Translations under genes and position numbers: made by a program
Assembly: GCA_934589065.1 (NCBI GenBank)
Contig: CAKTNN010000011.1
Location: 1 to 63,733 of the forward strand
Source: an uncultured Oscillospiraceae bacterium
GTDB lineage: Bacteria; Bacillota; Clostridia; Oscillospirales; Oscillospiraceae
Direction: 5' to 3'
DNA length: 63,733 bases
Part shown: piece by piece, positions 41,101 through 49,664 of the stretch
How positions within the stretch are numbered: position 1 is the first letter of the stretch
Layout: every line of letters begins with the position of its first letter
Notes under the pieces: generated by a model
Told to the model about the DNA's origin: nothing
What the model saw: the letters and a program-made list of their open reading frames with translations, nothing else
Databases searched by the model: none

Positions 41101-41237
41101 AATGGCATCATCCTTTCTCTGGGGGCTGTTCGCCTGATATCGACATTATATCCCCGGGGGATGCAGGATGCAATCTTTTTTTGAAAAGTTTTTGCATATC
41201 CCCAGGGGAACAGAAAAAAGGACAAATTGCAAAAAGT

Positions 41238-41294
41238 TGTTCAATAAAAATTCTTAAATGAACAGTTGATTTTTTTGAAATATGATGCTATAAT
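41238..41294 (+). promoter_or_regulatory. Promoter and possible operator of the TetR gene
   Basis: TTGATT (41266-41271), a 17-base spacer and TATAAT (41289-41294). Just upstream TGTTCA (41238) and TGAACA (41259) form an inverted repeat that could be an autoregulatory binding site. Confidence 0.7.
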
Positions 41295-41329
41295 ACCGGC
41301 AGAATTCAAAACTCAAGAGGAGCGGTCTT

Positions 41330-41887
41330 ATGGCAGAGGATGCACGCGTTAGAAAAACAAAACAGAAATTATCAGCAGCCCTGGTAGAGCTGCTCCAGGA
41401 AAAGGCTTTCAATGATATCACTCCGGCGCAGATTTGCGAGCGGGCCGGTATCAATCGTTCTACCTTCTACCGGAACTACAAAAATATCCTGCAGCTGAAA
41501 GCGGAGATGGAGAACAAGATCCTGTCCGGTATTCAGTGGAAGCCGGTAGCTTCCGAATCCGCCAATATTCAGGAAAATATTGAAAAACAGCTGAATTACC
41601 TTCAGGAAAACAAGGACCTGTTCTCGGCACTTTCTGCTTCCGGTTTCCGGGAAAGCATCTTTGAAAAGGTGAAAAACAGAGCCATTGTGGTCGCACGGGA
41701 ATCCTACGGCCAGATCGCGGATGCCCCCGGTCAGGAGGAATACGACAATCTCTGCGTTTTCTATATCTGCGCTGTGATCGGCGTGATTGAGGACTGGTTT
41801 ATGGGCGGCATGGTTCAGCCTGTGGAGAGCCTGGCGGCCTTCCTGTCCCCCTGGATGGTAGAAGCGGCAGTGCGGATCGGCCTGTAA
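41330..41887 (+). CDS. TetR/AcrR-family transcriptional regulator
   Basis: The 185-aa protein has the TetR DNA-binding domain at residues 8-55: KTKQKLSAALVELLQEKAFN, then DITPAQICERAGINRSTFYR with NYKN. The C-terminal ligand domain (about 60-185) ends with VIGVIEDWFMGGMVQPVESL, like the TetR_C DhaS-type branch. It stands divergent to the prolyl-tRNA deacylase gene and convergent to spmB. It has a good promoter with an inverted repeat. The ligand and targets are unknown. Confidence 0.9.
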   Translation: MAEDARVRKTKQKLSAALVELLQEKAFNDITPAQICERAGINRSTFYRNYKNILQLKAEMENKILSGIQWKPVASESANIQENIEKQLNYLQENKDLFSALSASGFRESIFEKVKNRAIVVARESYGQIADAPGQEEYDNLCVFYICAVIGVIEDWFMGGMVQPVESLAAFLSPWMVEAAVRIGL

Positions 41888-41901
41888 AAAAACAAAAGAA
41901 G

Positions 41902-41935
41902 CACCGGCCTTTTGGTCGGTGTTTTTTTGCACCTT
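41902..41935 (+). terminator. Terminator after the TetR gene
   Basis: The stem CACCGGCC/GGTCGGTG (one wobble) is followed by a run of seven T. Confidence 0.85.
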
Positions 41936-42075
41936 TTACTGGTTCACTTTATGCAACAATTCTGCTTTCCATTCCAGCGAGTATCCGTCCCCCGCCGGTA
42001 CAAATTTCGATTGTCTTCGGAATGCGTCAAAGCGAACAAATTGAATCGCATAGTATACCGATGTGCGTTTACCCA

Positions 42076-42603
42076 TTATCCGTCGGGAAAGAAGAACCGC
42101 ACGGTGATGCAGGCTGCGGTAAAACCCACCAAATCAGCGAAAAGGGCCGCCGGGAGAGTATAGCGGGTTTTGTGAATCCCGGCGGAGCCAAAGTAGACGC
42201 TGACGGTGTAAAAGGTGGTTTCCGTAGAGCCCAGCATGACGGCGGCGGTGCGCCCGACGGTAGAGTCAACGCCGTAGGTACGCATGAGGTTTGTGCCCAC
42301 CGCCAGGGCGGCGCTGCCGCTGATGGGACGGATCAGCACCAAAAGCGTGCATTCCTTCGGTATGCCCAGTCGGGAAAACAGGGGCGCCAGCAGTCCTTCC
42401 AGCAGTTCCATGGCTCCGGAGGCCCGGAGCATGGAAACGGCGGTCAGCAGCACTACCAGGGCAGGGACGATGTTTTTGAGAATGGCAAGCCCATGGGCGG
42501 CTCCGTCCAGAAGCAGGGAATAGCTGTTTTCTTTTCGCCCCAGGGCCAGGGCGGAGGAGAGGAGAAGAATCCCGGGGATGAGATAGTCCTTCACTTTTTC
42601 CAT
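42076..42603 (-). CDS. spmB: Spore maturation protein B
   Basis: The 175-aa membrane protein of the nucleoside-recognition (Gate) family has ALVVLLTAVSMLRASGAMEL, IRPISGSAALAVGTNLM and STETTFYTVSVYFGSAGI, the SpmB landmarks. With SpmA it is needed for proper spore core dehydration in Bacillus. The start at 42603 follows GGGGAGGG and overlaps the end of spmA by 13 bases. A divergent fragment of the same kind of gene is at 4482-4571. Confidence 0.9.
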   Translation of the reverse strand: MEKVKDYLIPGILLLSSALALGRKENSYSLLLDGAAHGLAILKNIVPALVVLLTAVSMLRASGAMELLEGLLAPLFSRLGIPKECTLLVLIRPISGSAALAVGTNLMRTYGVDSTVGRTAAVMLGSTETTFYTVSVYFGSAGIHKTRYTLPAALFADLVGFTAACITVRFFFPDG

Positions 42604-43169
42604 ACCCTCCCCAAAACCAGGGCGGCGGCAACCCCCAGCCCCGCAGACAGAAGGCTTGTAACCCATACCGCACCCAGAATATCAAAGGGGTTGCCGCAGC
42701 CCAGAGCACTGCGCACTGCGGCAACGTTGGTTGGCAGCAGCTGAATGGAGGCGGTATTGAGCACCACCAGACGGCACAGCTGATCGCTTGCGGTATCGCT
42801 CCCCGGCGGGGTCAGCCGCTTTGCGGCCTGAATGCCCATGGGGGTGGCGGCATTGCCAAGGCCCAGTAAATTTGCGGTGATGTTGCCGCTGAGAAATCCG
42901 GCAAGGGTTTTGTCCTTCCGGGAATCCGGGAAGAGAAGCGACAGCAGCGGCCTGAGAAGGGAAGCCAGCATGGCGGTAATTCCGCACCGCTCCAAAAGTC
43001 GGCTCACTCCGGACCATAGGCACAAAGAGCCGCCAATGGAAATGGCAAGGGTCAGGCCCTCCTGGGCGCCCTGCATGGCGGCGGCGGAGAGCGCCTGGGC
43101 GTGACCGGTGAGCAGGGCGGAAACAATGCTCAGCCCAATCAGCCCTGTCCAGATATACCCCATAATCAT
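42591..43169 (-). CDS. spmA: Spore maturation protein A
   Basis: The 192-aa membrane protein has GLTLAISIGGSLCLWSGVSR, NITANLLGLGNAATPMGIQA and VVLNTASIQLLPTNVAAVR, conserved in SpmA. It is a partner of SpmB. The likely start ATG at 43169, or the in-frame ATG six bases later (MGYIW), lies at the end of a leader hairpin that contains its GGGGGCGG ribosome-binding site. It belongs to a minus-strand series after rsmI. Confidence 0.88.
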   Translation of the reverse strand: MIMGYIWTGLIGLSIVSALLTGHAQALSAAAMQGAQEGLTLAISIGGSLCLWSGVSRLLERCGITAMLASLLRPLLSLLFPDSRKDKTLAGFLSGNITANLLGLGNAATPMGIQAAKRLTPPGSDTASDQLCRLVVLNTASIQLLPTNVAAVRSALGCGNPFDILGAVWVTSLLSAGLGVAAALVLGRVWKK

Positions 43170-43245
43170 ATTGCCGCCCCCTTTCCCCAAAGCCTATGCA
43201 GGCTGCCGTTCAAAGATACGGCATGGAGTAAGGGGGCGGCAATAT
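43168..43245 (-). promoter_or_regulatory. Structured spmA leader with paired ribosome-binding site
   Basis: A perfect 16-bp inverted repeat (ATATTGCCGCCCCCTT at 43168-43183 on plus and its complement at 43230-43245) encloses two small hairpins, AGCCT/AGGCT (43191-43204) and GCCGT/ACGGC (43205-43222). In the spmA message the 3' arm holds the Shine-Dalgarno sequence and reaches the start codon. Confidence 0.75.
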
Positions 43246-43257
43246 TTGGCGAAGGGG

Positions 43258-44088
43258 TTAGTCTTCCAGGGCTGCGCTATACACCGCGTTTTTCGGCAGA
43301 CCCAGCTCGGCGGCGGTCTGCTTGATGGCATCCTTTCGGGAAAGCCCCTGGGCCATCAGCTGACTTACCCGGGCGGCGGCATCGGTGGAGGTGGGCTTTT
43401 CCTTCTCCTTTTCCGGTGCACCGGAGACAATCAGCACAAATTCTCCCTTAGGGGGGGCCTGGGTGTAGCGCTCCACAGCCTCTCCCAGGGTGGTGCGGAT
43501 TACCTCCTCGTGGAGCTTGGTCAGCTCCCGGCACAGACTGATGGGACGCTCTGGCCCAAATACCTGGGCCATATCCTCCAGGGTGTTCAGCAGCTTGTGG
43601 GGAGCCTCGTAGAATATCATGGTGCGTGTTTCCTCTTTCAGGCTGTCCAGGTGCTCCCGGCGGCTTTTTTTCGCCGTGGACAGAAAGCCTTCAAAGCAGA
43701 AGCGTCCCGTGGACTGCCCGGAAATGCTCAGAGCCGTAATGGCGGCGCAGGGGCCGGGAATGGCGCAGACGGTGATGCCGGCGGCGGCGCACTGCTTTAC
43801 CAGGTCTTCTCCCGGGTCGGAGATGGCAGGGCTCCCGGCATCGGAAACCAGGGCGCAGGTCTCACCGGCAAGAATCCGGTCCAGTATTTTTTCGCCTTTA
43901 AAGGATTTGTTGTGCTCGTAGTAGCTCACCAGAGGCTTTTTGAGCCCCAGGTGGTTTAACAGCTTCAGGGATACCCGGGTATCCTCTGCGGCAATAAAAT
44001 CCGCGCGTTCCAGGGTTTCCCTGGCGCGTTCCGAAATATCCCCCAGATTTCCGATGGGGGTGGGAACCAGGTACAGCATTCCAGCCAT
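43258..44088 (-). CDS. rsmI: 16S rRNA (cytidine-1402-2'-O)-methyltransferase
   Basis: The 276-aa tetrapyrrole-methylase-fold protein has LYLVPTPIGNLGDISERA, ADFIAAEDTRVSLKLLNHLG, ALVSDAGSPAISDPGEDLV and IPGPCAAITALSISG, the RsmI signature. It 2'-O-methylates C1402 in the ribosomal decoding centre. The C-terminal small domain (SQLMAQGLSRKDAIKQTAAE) is present, so the protein is complete. AGGAGA precedes the start; the methyltransferase gene lies 11 bases upstream. Confidence 0.95.
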   Translation of the reverse strand: MAGMLYLVPTPIGNLGDISERARETLERADFIAAEDTRVSLKLLNHLGLKKPLVSYYEHNKSFKGEKILDRILAGETCALVSDAGSPAISDPGEDLVKQCAAAGITVCAIPGPCAAITALSISGQSTGRFCFEGFLSTAKKSRREHLDSLKEETRTMIFYEAPHKLLNTLEDMAQVFGPERPISLCRELTKLHEEVIRTTLGEAVERYTQAPPKGEFVLIVSGAPEKEKEKPTSTDAAARVSQLMAQGLSRKDAIKQTAAELGLPKNAVYSAALED

Positions 44089-44099
44089 GGTGTATTCTC

Positions 44100-44786
44100 C
44101 TATACGTGGTATATTTGCCGGTAAAGTTCCGTAGGGGCGCCGGCTTCATCGGTTAATGTCCATTCTTCCCAGATAAGCCCCGGCTTGCCGCCCTTGCGCA
44201 AAGCTAAAAGAATCAGCGCAGGAGCCCCGCCGGGATGGTGGCGAACCAGGCACAGCCGTTTGGCCTCCAGCTTATAGATACCGGCCTTTTGGATGATTTC
44301 CCCCAGCCGTTCCGGACGGTGGACAAGAAAAAAGTCCCCGCCGTATTTCAGCGCCCATGCGGCGCTTTTCACCAGGTCTTCTATGGGGCAGAGGTCTTCC
44401 CGCCGGGCAAGGGTCAGTTTGGCGGAAGGGCCGCCGGAAAAATAGGGGGGATTGCTGACACAGCAGGAAAAGCTGCCGGGAGAAAGAGCCGATGGTATCT
44501 GCCGGAGATCGGCACATATACTTTCCATGCGGGAGCTTAAATTGTTGCGGCGGATGTTTTCCAAAGCCCCCAGGTGGGATATCTCCGACAGCTCAATGCC
44601 GGTTACGCGGCAGGTTTGGTCTTTGGCGCACAGGAGCGTGCCCAGTGTGCCGCAGCCGGAGCCCAAGTCCAGCACCCGGGCATTTTTGGGCAGGGCAGCA
44701 AAATGAGCCAGGGCCATAGAGTCTGTGCTCAAGGGGAAAGCCCCTTCCGGTATTTCCAGGCAAAAGCCGTTGAACAGTGTTTCCAA
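44100..44786 (-). CDS. TrmN6-like class I methyltransferase
   Basis: The product is about 228 aa, with SAM-binding motif VLDLGSGCGTLG, CRVTGIELSE and the N6-adenine methylase motif VSNPPYFSGG. The family methylates A37 of tRNA-Val in E. coli; the Firmicute role is less sure. TTG at 44786 is chosen as start because GAGGAG lies just upstream. The ATG further up (44840) falls in the ferredoxin terminator and cannot be the start of a separate transcript. rsmI is the usual neighbour of this gene in Firmicutes. Confidence 0.88.
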   Translation of the reverse strand: METLFNGFCLEIPEGAFPLSTDSMALAHFAALPKNARVLDLGSGCGTLGTLLCAKDQTCRVTGIELSEISHLGALENIRRNNLSSRMESICADLRQIPSALSPGSFSCCVSNPPYFSGGPSAKLTLARREDLCPIEDLVKSAAWALKYGGDFFLVHRPERLGEIIQKAGIYKLEAKRLCLVRHHPGGAPALILLALRKGGKPGLIWEEWTLTDEAGAPTELYRQIYHV

Positions 44787-44806
44787 AATGTCTCCTCTTA
44801 GAAAAA

Positions 44807-44836
44807 TCGGCCTGCGCAAAATAAAGCGCAGGCCGA
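44807..44836 (-). terminator. Terminator after the ferredoxin gene
   Basis: A perfect 11-bp stem TCGGCCTGCGC/GCGCAGGCCGA with an 8-base loop; on the minus strand it is followed by TTTTTC. It lies between the ferredoxin stop and the methyltransferase start. Confidence 0.85.
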
Positions 44837-44852
44837 CCATGATTCCGTAGAA

Positions 44853-45023
44853 TCAGCCTTCCTCAATGGCTTCGGCGGGGCACTGATCGGCGCAGGAGCC
44901 GCAGCTGACGCAGACATCGGGGTTGATTACGTACTTGTCCTCACCCTCGGAGATTGCCTCAACGGGGCACTGCTCAGCGCAGGAGCCGCACTTCACGCAA
45001 GCATCGGTAATATTGTAAGCCAT
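44853..45023 (-). CDS. 2[4Fe-4S] ferredoxin
   Basis: The minus strand encodes 56 residues beginning MAYNITDACVKCGSCAEQCP and ending with VCVSCGSCADQCP and AEAIEEG. The two CxxCxxCxxxCP motifs each bind one 4Fe-4S cluster, the classic clostridial ferredoxin layout. It carries electrons for fermentative enzymes such as pyruvate:ferredoxin oxidoreductase and hydrogenase. AGGAGGTG sits eight bases before the ATG, with a promoter upstream and a terminator downstream, so it is a single-gene unit. Confidence 0.96.
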   Translation of the reverse strand: MAYNITDACVKCGSCAEQCPVEAISEGEDKYVINPDVCVSCGSCADQCPAEAIEEG

Positions 45024-45074
45024 GAAAAACACCTCCTATGTTATTCGTGTGCGCATTTCTACGAATGCATCTTT

Positions 45075-45102
45075 ATTCTAGCATGGATTCGGAAAAATGC
45101 AA
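45075..45102 (-). promoter_or_regulatory. Ferredoxin promoter
   Basis: On the minus strand TTGCAT, a 16-base spacer and an extended -10 TGCTAGAAT precede the gene by about 50 bases. Confidence 0.75.
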
Positions 45103-45204
45103 TTCTTTTTTCTGAATTTTTTGCGGGGGAAAAGGCACTGTCTGCCCTCAGGTATATTTTATTCCCCGGCTGTCCACACTTGCAGCTAAAAAGGGGGAAT
45201 ATCG

Positions 45205-47526
45205 ATGCGCTACAGTGTGCAGACGGGAAATCTCATTCGCCGCTGCGCTTCCCTGGCAAGGCAAATGGGCCACAGCTATGTGGGCTCGGTGCATCTTTTG
45301 CTTGCCCTGGGGGAGAGCCCCGGGGGCACGGGGCAGCTTTTGCGGTGCCTGGGGCTGGAAAGCGAAAGCGCCCAGGCCCTTACGGTGCTTTTGTACGGCC
45401 TGGGGGATCCGGAGCTGCCCCTTCCCCAGGGCTTTACCGGGGCGGCAAGGAGAATACTCCGCCTGGCAGCCCGGGAGGCAAGGCGTCAGGGGAAGCGGGA
45501 AATAGAGCCGGGGCATATTCTGCTGGCGCTGGCCCGGGAGCGGGAATGTGCTGCCGGGGAAATGCTGAAAACCTACGGCATCAGCGCGGATGTGCTGTTT
45601 ACCCATACGCTGGACTATTTGCAGTGGGGCTCCGGGGAGAGCCGGAAAAAGGAGGGGACTACTATGAAACTATTGGAGCAATTCAGTGAGGATTTGGTAC
45701 AAAAGGCGGTGTCCATGGATCCGGTAATCGGCAGGGATCGGGAAATTGACATGGTTATCGGTATCCTGTGCCGAAAAAATAAGAACAATCCTGCCCTGGT
45801 GGGGGAGCCGGGGGTGGGCAAAACCGCCATTGCCGAGGGCCTTGCCCAGCGGATGGCCCTGGGAAATGTGCCGCCCCAGCTGAAGGACAAGCGGCTGTAC
45901 AGCCTGAATATGGCAAGCTTGGTGGCGGGGACAAAATACCGGGGAGAATTTGAGGAGCGGCTGCGGGATGTGCTGGCGGAGATCCGCCGCAGCGGGGACG
46001 TGATCCTCTTTGTGGATGAGATGCATACCATTGTAGGGGCGGGGGCAGCGGAGGGAGCCATCGATGCGGCAAATATCCTGAAACCCGCCCTGGGGCGGGG
46101 AGAGCTGCAAATGGTGGGGGCCACCACCATGGAGGAATACCGCAAGTATATTGAAAAGGATGCGGCCCTGGAACGGCGCTTTCGCCCGGTGAACGTGGAG
46201 GAGCCGGACCCGGAGACGGCTCTGGGCATTCTGCGGGCGCTGAAGCCGGGACTGGAAAAGCATCACCGTCTGCGCATTACCGAGGAGGCAATGCAGGAGG
46301 CGGTGCGGCTGTCGGTGCGGTATCTGCCGGATCTGTTCCTTCCGGACAAAGCCATCGACCTGCTGGATGAGGGAGCTGCCCGGGCCAAAATGGAGGAAAC
46401 CAGCTGCGCCAAGGGCTCCACCGCCCGGAAGGCCCTGGAGGAGGAGCTCCGGGAGGCGGTGCGGGAGCGGCGGTTTGAAAAGGCGGCGGAGCTCAGGGAT
46501 CGGGTGCAGAATCTGATGGAGCATGCCCCGGACGGAAAACGGGCCAGAGCGGTTACCGCATCGGATATTGCCTGGGTGGTGTCCGCCCGGACGGGCATCC
46601 CGGTGGGGCGGCTCACCGCGGGGGAGCGGGAGCGGCTAATCAACCTGGAAGGGCTGCTTTCTTCCCACGTTATGGGTCAGCCCAAGGCCATCAAAACCGT
46701 TGCCGAGGCGGTGCGCCGGGGCTACAGCGGCATTCACGATCCGGCAAGACCCAGAGCGTGCCTGCTGTTTGCGGGCCCCACCGGGGTGGGAAAAACGGAG
46801 CTGTGCCGGGCTCTGGCGGCGGAGGTATACGGCAGCCAGGAGGCAATGATCCGCCTGGACATGACGGAATATATGGAAAAGCACTCCGTATCCCGGCTTA
46901 TCGGCGCCCCTCCCGGCTATGTGGGGTATGAAGAAGGGGGAAAGCTTACCGAGGCCGTGCGGCGCAGACCCTATTGCCTGGTGCTGCTGGATGAGCTGGA
47001 AAAGGCCCACCCGGAGGTGCTGGGGCTGATGCTGCAAATTATGGAGGAAGGGGTGCTGACGGATTCCACAGGGCGGAAGGTCAGCTTCAAAAATGTAATT
47101 CTTGTGATGACCTCCAATGCCGGGGGCAGCCTCCGGGGGGAGGGACTGGGCTTTTGCTCCGATGGGAAAAAAGGCCTGGTGGAGGAGGCCCTGCGGCAGG
47201 CCTTTACCCCGGAATTTTTGGGGCGGCTGGACGGCATCGTCTGTTTTGATCCCCTGACAAAAGGGGCGATGGAGGCCATTGCCCAGAAATATTTGCAGCT
47301 TTTGTGCAGCCGGACTTCTGCACTGGGGGTGCAGCTGGTGCTGCCCCAGGGGCTTGCCCAGGAGCTGGCAAAGAAATGCGCCGGGCCCAGCGGGGCGCGG
47401 CAGCTGCGCCGACTGGTGCAGACCCAGGTGGAGGATAAGCTGGCGTTTTTCCTCCTGCGCAGCGGCAGAAAGCCTGCCAAAATTCGTCTGCGTCTGGAAG
47501 AGGGGGAGGTCGTCCTGGGGGGATAG
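45205..47526 (+). CDS. clpC: ClpC/ClpB-type AAA+ unfoldase
   Basis: The 773-aa protein has a Clp N-domain with two repeats (ASLARQMGHSYVGSVHLLLA; REIEPGHILLALARE). The first AAA domain has Walker A GEPGVGKT and Walker B VILFVDEMH. A short middle coiled coil (ELREAVRERRFEKAAELRDR) suits ClpC better than ClpB. The second AAA domain has GPTGVGKT, VLLDELEKAHPEV and the APPGYVGYEEGG pore loop. It unfolds substrates for ClpP. No CtsR-type operator or mcsA/mcsB neighbours are visible, unlike in Bacillus. It is transcribed toward mraZ but separated by 206 bases. Confidence 0.93.
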   Translation: MRYSVQTGNLIRRCASLARQMGHSYVGSVHLLLALGESPGGTGQLLRCLGLESESAQALTVLLYGLGDPELPLPQGFTGAARRILRLAAREARRQGKREIEPGHILLALARERECAAGEMLKTYGISADVLFTHTLDYLQWGSGESRKKEGTTMKLLEQFSEDLVQKAVSMDPVIGRDREIDMVIGILCRKNKNNPALVGEPGVGKTAIAEGLAQRMALGNVPPQLKDKRLYSLNMASLVAGTKYRGEFEERLRDVLAEIRRSGDVILFVDEMHTIVGAGAAEGAIDAANILKPALGRGELQMVGATTMEEYRKYIEKDAALERRFRPVNVEEPDPETALGILRALKPGLEKHHRLRITEEAMQEAVRLSVRYLPDLFLPDKAIDLLDEGAARAKMEETSCAKGSTARKALEEELREAVRERRFEKAAELRDRVQNLMEHAPDGKRARAVTASDIAWVVSARTGIPVGRLTAGERERLINLEGLLSSHVMGQPKAIKTVAEAVRRGYSGIHDPARPRACLLFAGPTGVGKTELCRALAAEVYGSQEAMIRLDMTEYMEKHSVSRLIGAPPGYVGYEEGGKLTEAVRRRPYCLVLLDELEKAHPEVLGLMLQIMEEGVLTDSTGRKVSFKNVILVMTSNAGGSLRGEGLGFCSDGKKGLVEEALRQAFTPEFLGRLDGIVCFDPLTKGAMEAIAQKYLQLLCSRTSALGVQLVLPQGLAQELAKKCAGPSGARQLRRLVQTQVEDKLAFFLLRSGRKPAKIRLRLEEGEVVLGG

Positions 47527-47684
47527 GGGACGCGCCCGGGAAGGAGGAAATCCCAAAAAACCGGGAAAAGCCATAAAACAAACGTTCGTTTATTCGGAAA
47601 AACCAGGAAAAAACGGCGCTTCTCCGGGAAAAACTACAAAAAGAGATTGATTTTTTTTTCGGGAGGAAGTATACTGTACAAAAA

Positions 47685-47711
47685 TGGAGCAGAGTGGATG
47701 TAAAGTGGAGT
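47685..47711 (+). promoter_or_regulatory. MraZ binding repeats upstream of mraZ
   Basis: TGGAG, TGGAT and TGGAG begin at 47685, 47695 and 47706, two of them preceded by G, with 10-11 base spacing. Direct GTGG-type repeats just before mraZ are the known MraZ operator, so the division cluster is probably autoregulated by its first gene. Confidence 0.7.
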
Positions 47712-47732
47712 AAAAGGGAAGGAGATGAGGCA

Positions 47733-48161
47733 ATGATCGGCAAGTACACAGCCCGGATGGACGACAAGAACCGTCTGATCGTCCCGGCAAAGCTGCGGGA
47801 AGAGCTGGGGGAAAACTTTTATGTGACCCTGGGCGTCAATTGCGGGCATCGCTGCCTCACGGTTTACACCGCCTCCGAATGGCAAAAGCTCAGCGACAAC
47901 TACAATGCCCTGAGCATTTCCCAGCGGGCCGGCGCAACCAGCCTGATCTTTATGAATGCGGCTCAGTGCAGCCCAGATAAGCAGTTCCGCTTTAGCCTGA
48001 CCCCCTTTTTGCAGTCCTACGCCGGGATCGACCGGGAGGTTATGATCGTGGGCCGGGCCGGTCAGGCGGAAATCTGGGACTGTGAGGAGTTCCGGAAGTT
48101 CGAGCAGGAGAATCTCACCCCCGAAAAGCTGCTGGCATCCCTGGAGGCAATTGGACTATGA
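47733..48161 (+). CDS. mraZ: Transcriptional regulator MraZ
   Basis: The 142-aa protein has two SpoVT-AbrB-type halves: MIGKYTARMDDKNRLIVPAK with LREEL, and DREVMIVGRAGQAEIWDCEE. MraZ forms rings and binds repeats at its own promoter. The start at 47733 follows AAGGAG; the frame is open further upstream but through the operator. It overlaps rsmH by four bases and heads the cluster. Confidence 0.95.
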   Translation: MIGKYTARMDDKNRLIVPAKLREELGENFYVTLGVNCGHRCLTVYTASEWQKLSDNYNALSISQRAGATSLIFMNAAQCSPDKQFRFSLTPFLQSYAGIDREVMIVGRAGQAEIWDCEEFRKFEQENLTPEKLLASLEAIGL

Positions 48162-49093
48162 GTGAATTTCATCATGTTTCGGTGCTTCTTGACGAGTGCA
48201 TTGCCGGGCTGAACATTCGCCCGGAGGGAATCTATGTAGACGGAACGCTGGGGGGCGCAGGCCATTCCAGCGAAATCGTCAAGCGGCTGACCACCGGTAT
48301 GCTCATTGGCATTGACCGGGATCCCGTTGCCTTAAAGGCGGCAGGGGAGCGCCTGGCACCTTATGGGGATCGGGTAAAGCTGGTGCATTCCAATTTCTGC
48401 GAAATGGCCTCCGTGCTGGAAAACCTGGGAATTTCCGGGGTGGACGGCATCCTGATGGATTTGGGCGTTTCCTCCCCTCAGCTGGACGACGGGGAGCGGG
48501 GCTTTTCCTATATGGTGGATGCGCCTCTGGATATGCGCATGGACAGCGGGGATGCCTTAAGTGCCGATACGGTGGTAAACACCTGGTCTTATGAAGAACT
48601 GAAAAAAATCCTGTATGAATATGGCGAGGAGCGGTACGCCCCTGCCATTGCCGGGGCAATTGTCCGCAAACGGGAGGCTGCCCCCATCCGCACCACCTTA
48701 GAGCTGGTGGATGTGATTCGCGGAGCTATGCCGCCTGCTGCCCTGCGGGAAAAGCAGCACCCGGCAAAGCGCAGCTTCCAGGCCATCCGCATTGCGGTGA
48801 ACGACGAACTTGGCTCTGTGGCAAAGGCCATGGAGTCGGCAATCCCCCTGCTGAATCCCGGCGGACGGCTGGCGGTGATCACCTTCCATTCCCTGGAAGA
48901 CCGGATCGTGAAAAACGCCATGGCTTCCGCCGCCAAGGGCTGTATCTGCCCGCCGGAGTTTCCGGTGTGCGTCTGCGGGCGGAAGCCTCAGGTGGACGTG
49001 CTGACCCGCAAGCCCATTGTCTCCACGCCGGAGGAGCTGGAGCGCAACCCAAGGGCCAGAAGCGCAAAGCTTCGCATTTGCCAAAAACGCTGA
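48158..49093 (+). CDS. rsmH: 16S rRNA (cytosine-1402-N4)-methyltransferase
   Basis: The 311-aa protein shows HHVSVLLDECIAGLNIRPEG, SAM motif YVDGTLGGAGHSSEI, DGILMDLGVSSPQLDDGERG, RSFQAIRIAVNDELGS and VITFHSLEDRIVKN, all typical of RsmH (MraW). It methylates N4 of C1402, the same base that RsmI modifies on the ribose. Its overlap with mraZ and the 20-base gap to ftsL show the operon. Confidence 0.97.
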   Translation: MSEFHHVSVLLDECIAGLNIRPEGIYVDGTLGGAGHSSEIVKRLTTGMLIGIDRDPVALKAAGERLAPYGDRVKLVHSNFCEMASVLENLGISGVDGILMDLGVSSPQLDDGERGFSYMVDAPLDMRMDSGDALSADTVVNTWSYEELKKILYEYGEERYAPAIAGAIVRKREAAPIRTTLELVDVIRGAMPPAALREKQHPAKRSFQAIRIAVNDELGSVAKAMESAIPLLNPGGRLAVITFHSLEDRIVKNAMASAAKGCICPPEFPVCVCGRKPQVDVLTRKPIVSTPEELERNPRARSAKLRICQKR

Positions 49094-49112
49094 AGGACGG
49101 AGGTATTGAAAA

Positions 49113-49637
49113 GTGGATCAAAAACCAGTGATTCAATATGTCGGTCAGTTCTATGTCTATGGCAGCGAGGTAAAGGCAAAAAAGAAAAAAGAAGAGAAGC
49201 GGGTGTTTCTCCCTCAGCTCCCAAGGGCAGGGAAGGAGCACTGCATCTATGTGGACCCGGTGGCAGTGTGCGGAATTGCCGTGGCTGTGGTAATGCTGGT
49301 GGTGCTGGTAATAGGCGCGTTTCAGCTGCGCACGGCAATGGCGCAATACAATGCCCAGTCGGAGGTGCTGTCGGAAATAAAGCGGCAGAACGCGCTTCTG
49401 GAGCACCGGTATCGCACCGGCCTGGATTTGGAGGCGGTGCAGGCCCAGGCGGAAAAGCTGGGCATGGTTCCGGCGGAAGACTTGGAGCACGTGCATATTT
49501 CCGTGACCGTGCCGGCATTTCCCCAGGAGCCCACGGCCTGGGAGAACTTTTGCTGGTTTGTAAAGGGGCTCCTTTCCGGAGTGGACGAAAGTAAGGCCGA
49601 GGTATTTACCCAGTGGGAGCTGGAAAGCAAATCATAA
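49113..49637 (+). CDS. ftsL: FtsL-like division protein
   Basis: The 174-aa bitopic protein has a cytoplasmic basic part (KAKKKKEEKR), one membrane helix at about 51-72 (AVCGIAVAVVMLVVLVIGAF) and a short outer coiled coil (YNAQSEVLSEIKRQNALLEH), then LEAVQAQAEKLGMVPAEDLE, the conserved FtsL-type end. GTG is the start, with GGACGGAGG upstream. By position between rsmH and a transpeptidase it is FtsL, which with FtsQ/DivIC activates the septal synthase. A C-terminal tail of about 50 residues (WENFCWFVKGLLSG) is longer than usual. Confidence 0.85.
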   Translation: MDQKPVIQYVGQFYVYGSEVKAKKKKEEKRVFLPQLPRAGKEHCIYVDPVAVCGIAVAVVMLVVLVIGAFQLRTAMAQYNAQSEVLSEIKRQNALLEHRYRTGLDLEAVQAQAEKLGMVPAEDLEHVHISVTVPAFPQEPTAWENFCWFVKGLLSGVDESKAEVFTQWELESKS

Positions 49638-49664
49638 CCGCCAATCCCGGACATACACTTTAAG

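Noticed and set aside
44787..44840. ATG at 44840 as start of the methyltransferase
   Set aside because: It falls in the ferredoxin terminator hairpin, while a TTG with GAGGAG upstream lies at 44786.
47575..47592. LexA-like palindrome AAACAAACGTTCGTTT before mraZ
   Set aside because: It fits a relaxed GAAC-N4-GTTT pattern on one strand only loosely and stands 100 bases from the promoter region; chance is likely.
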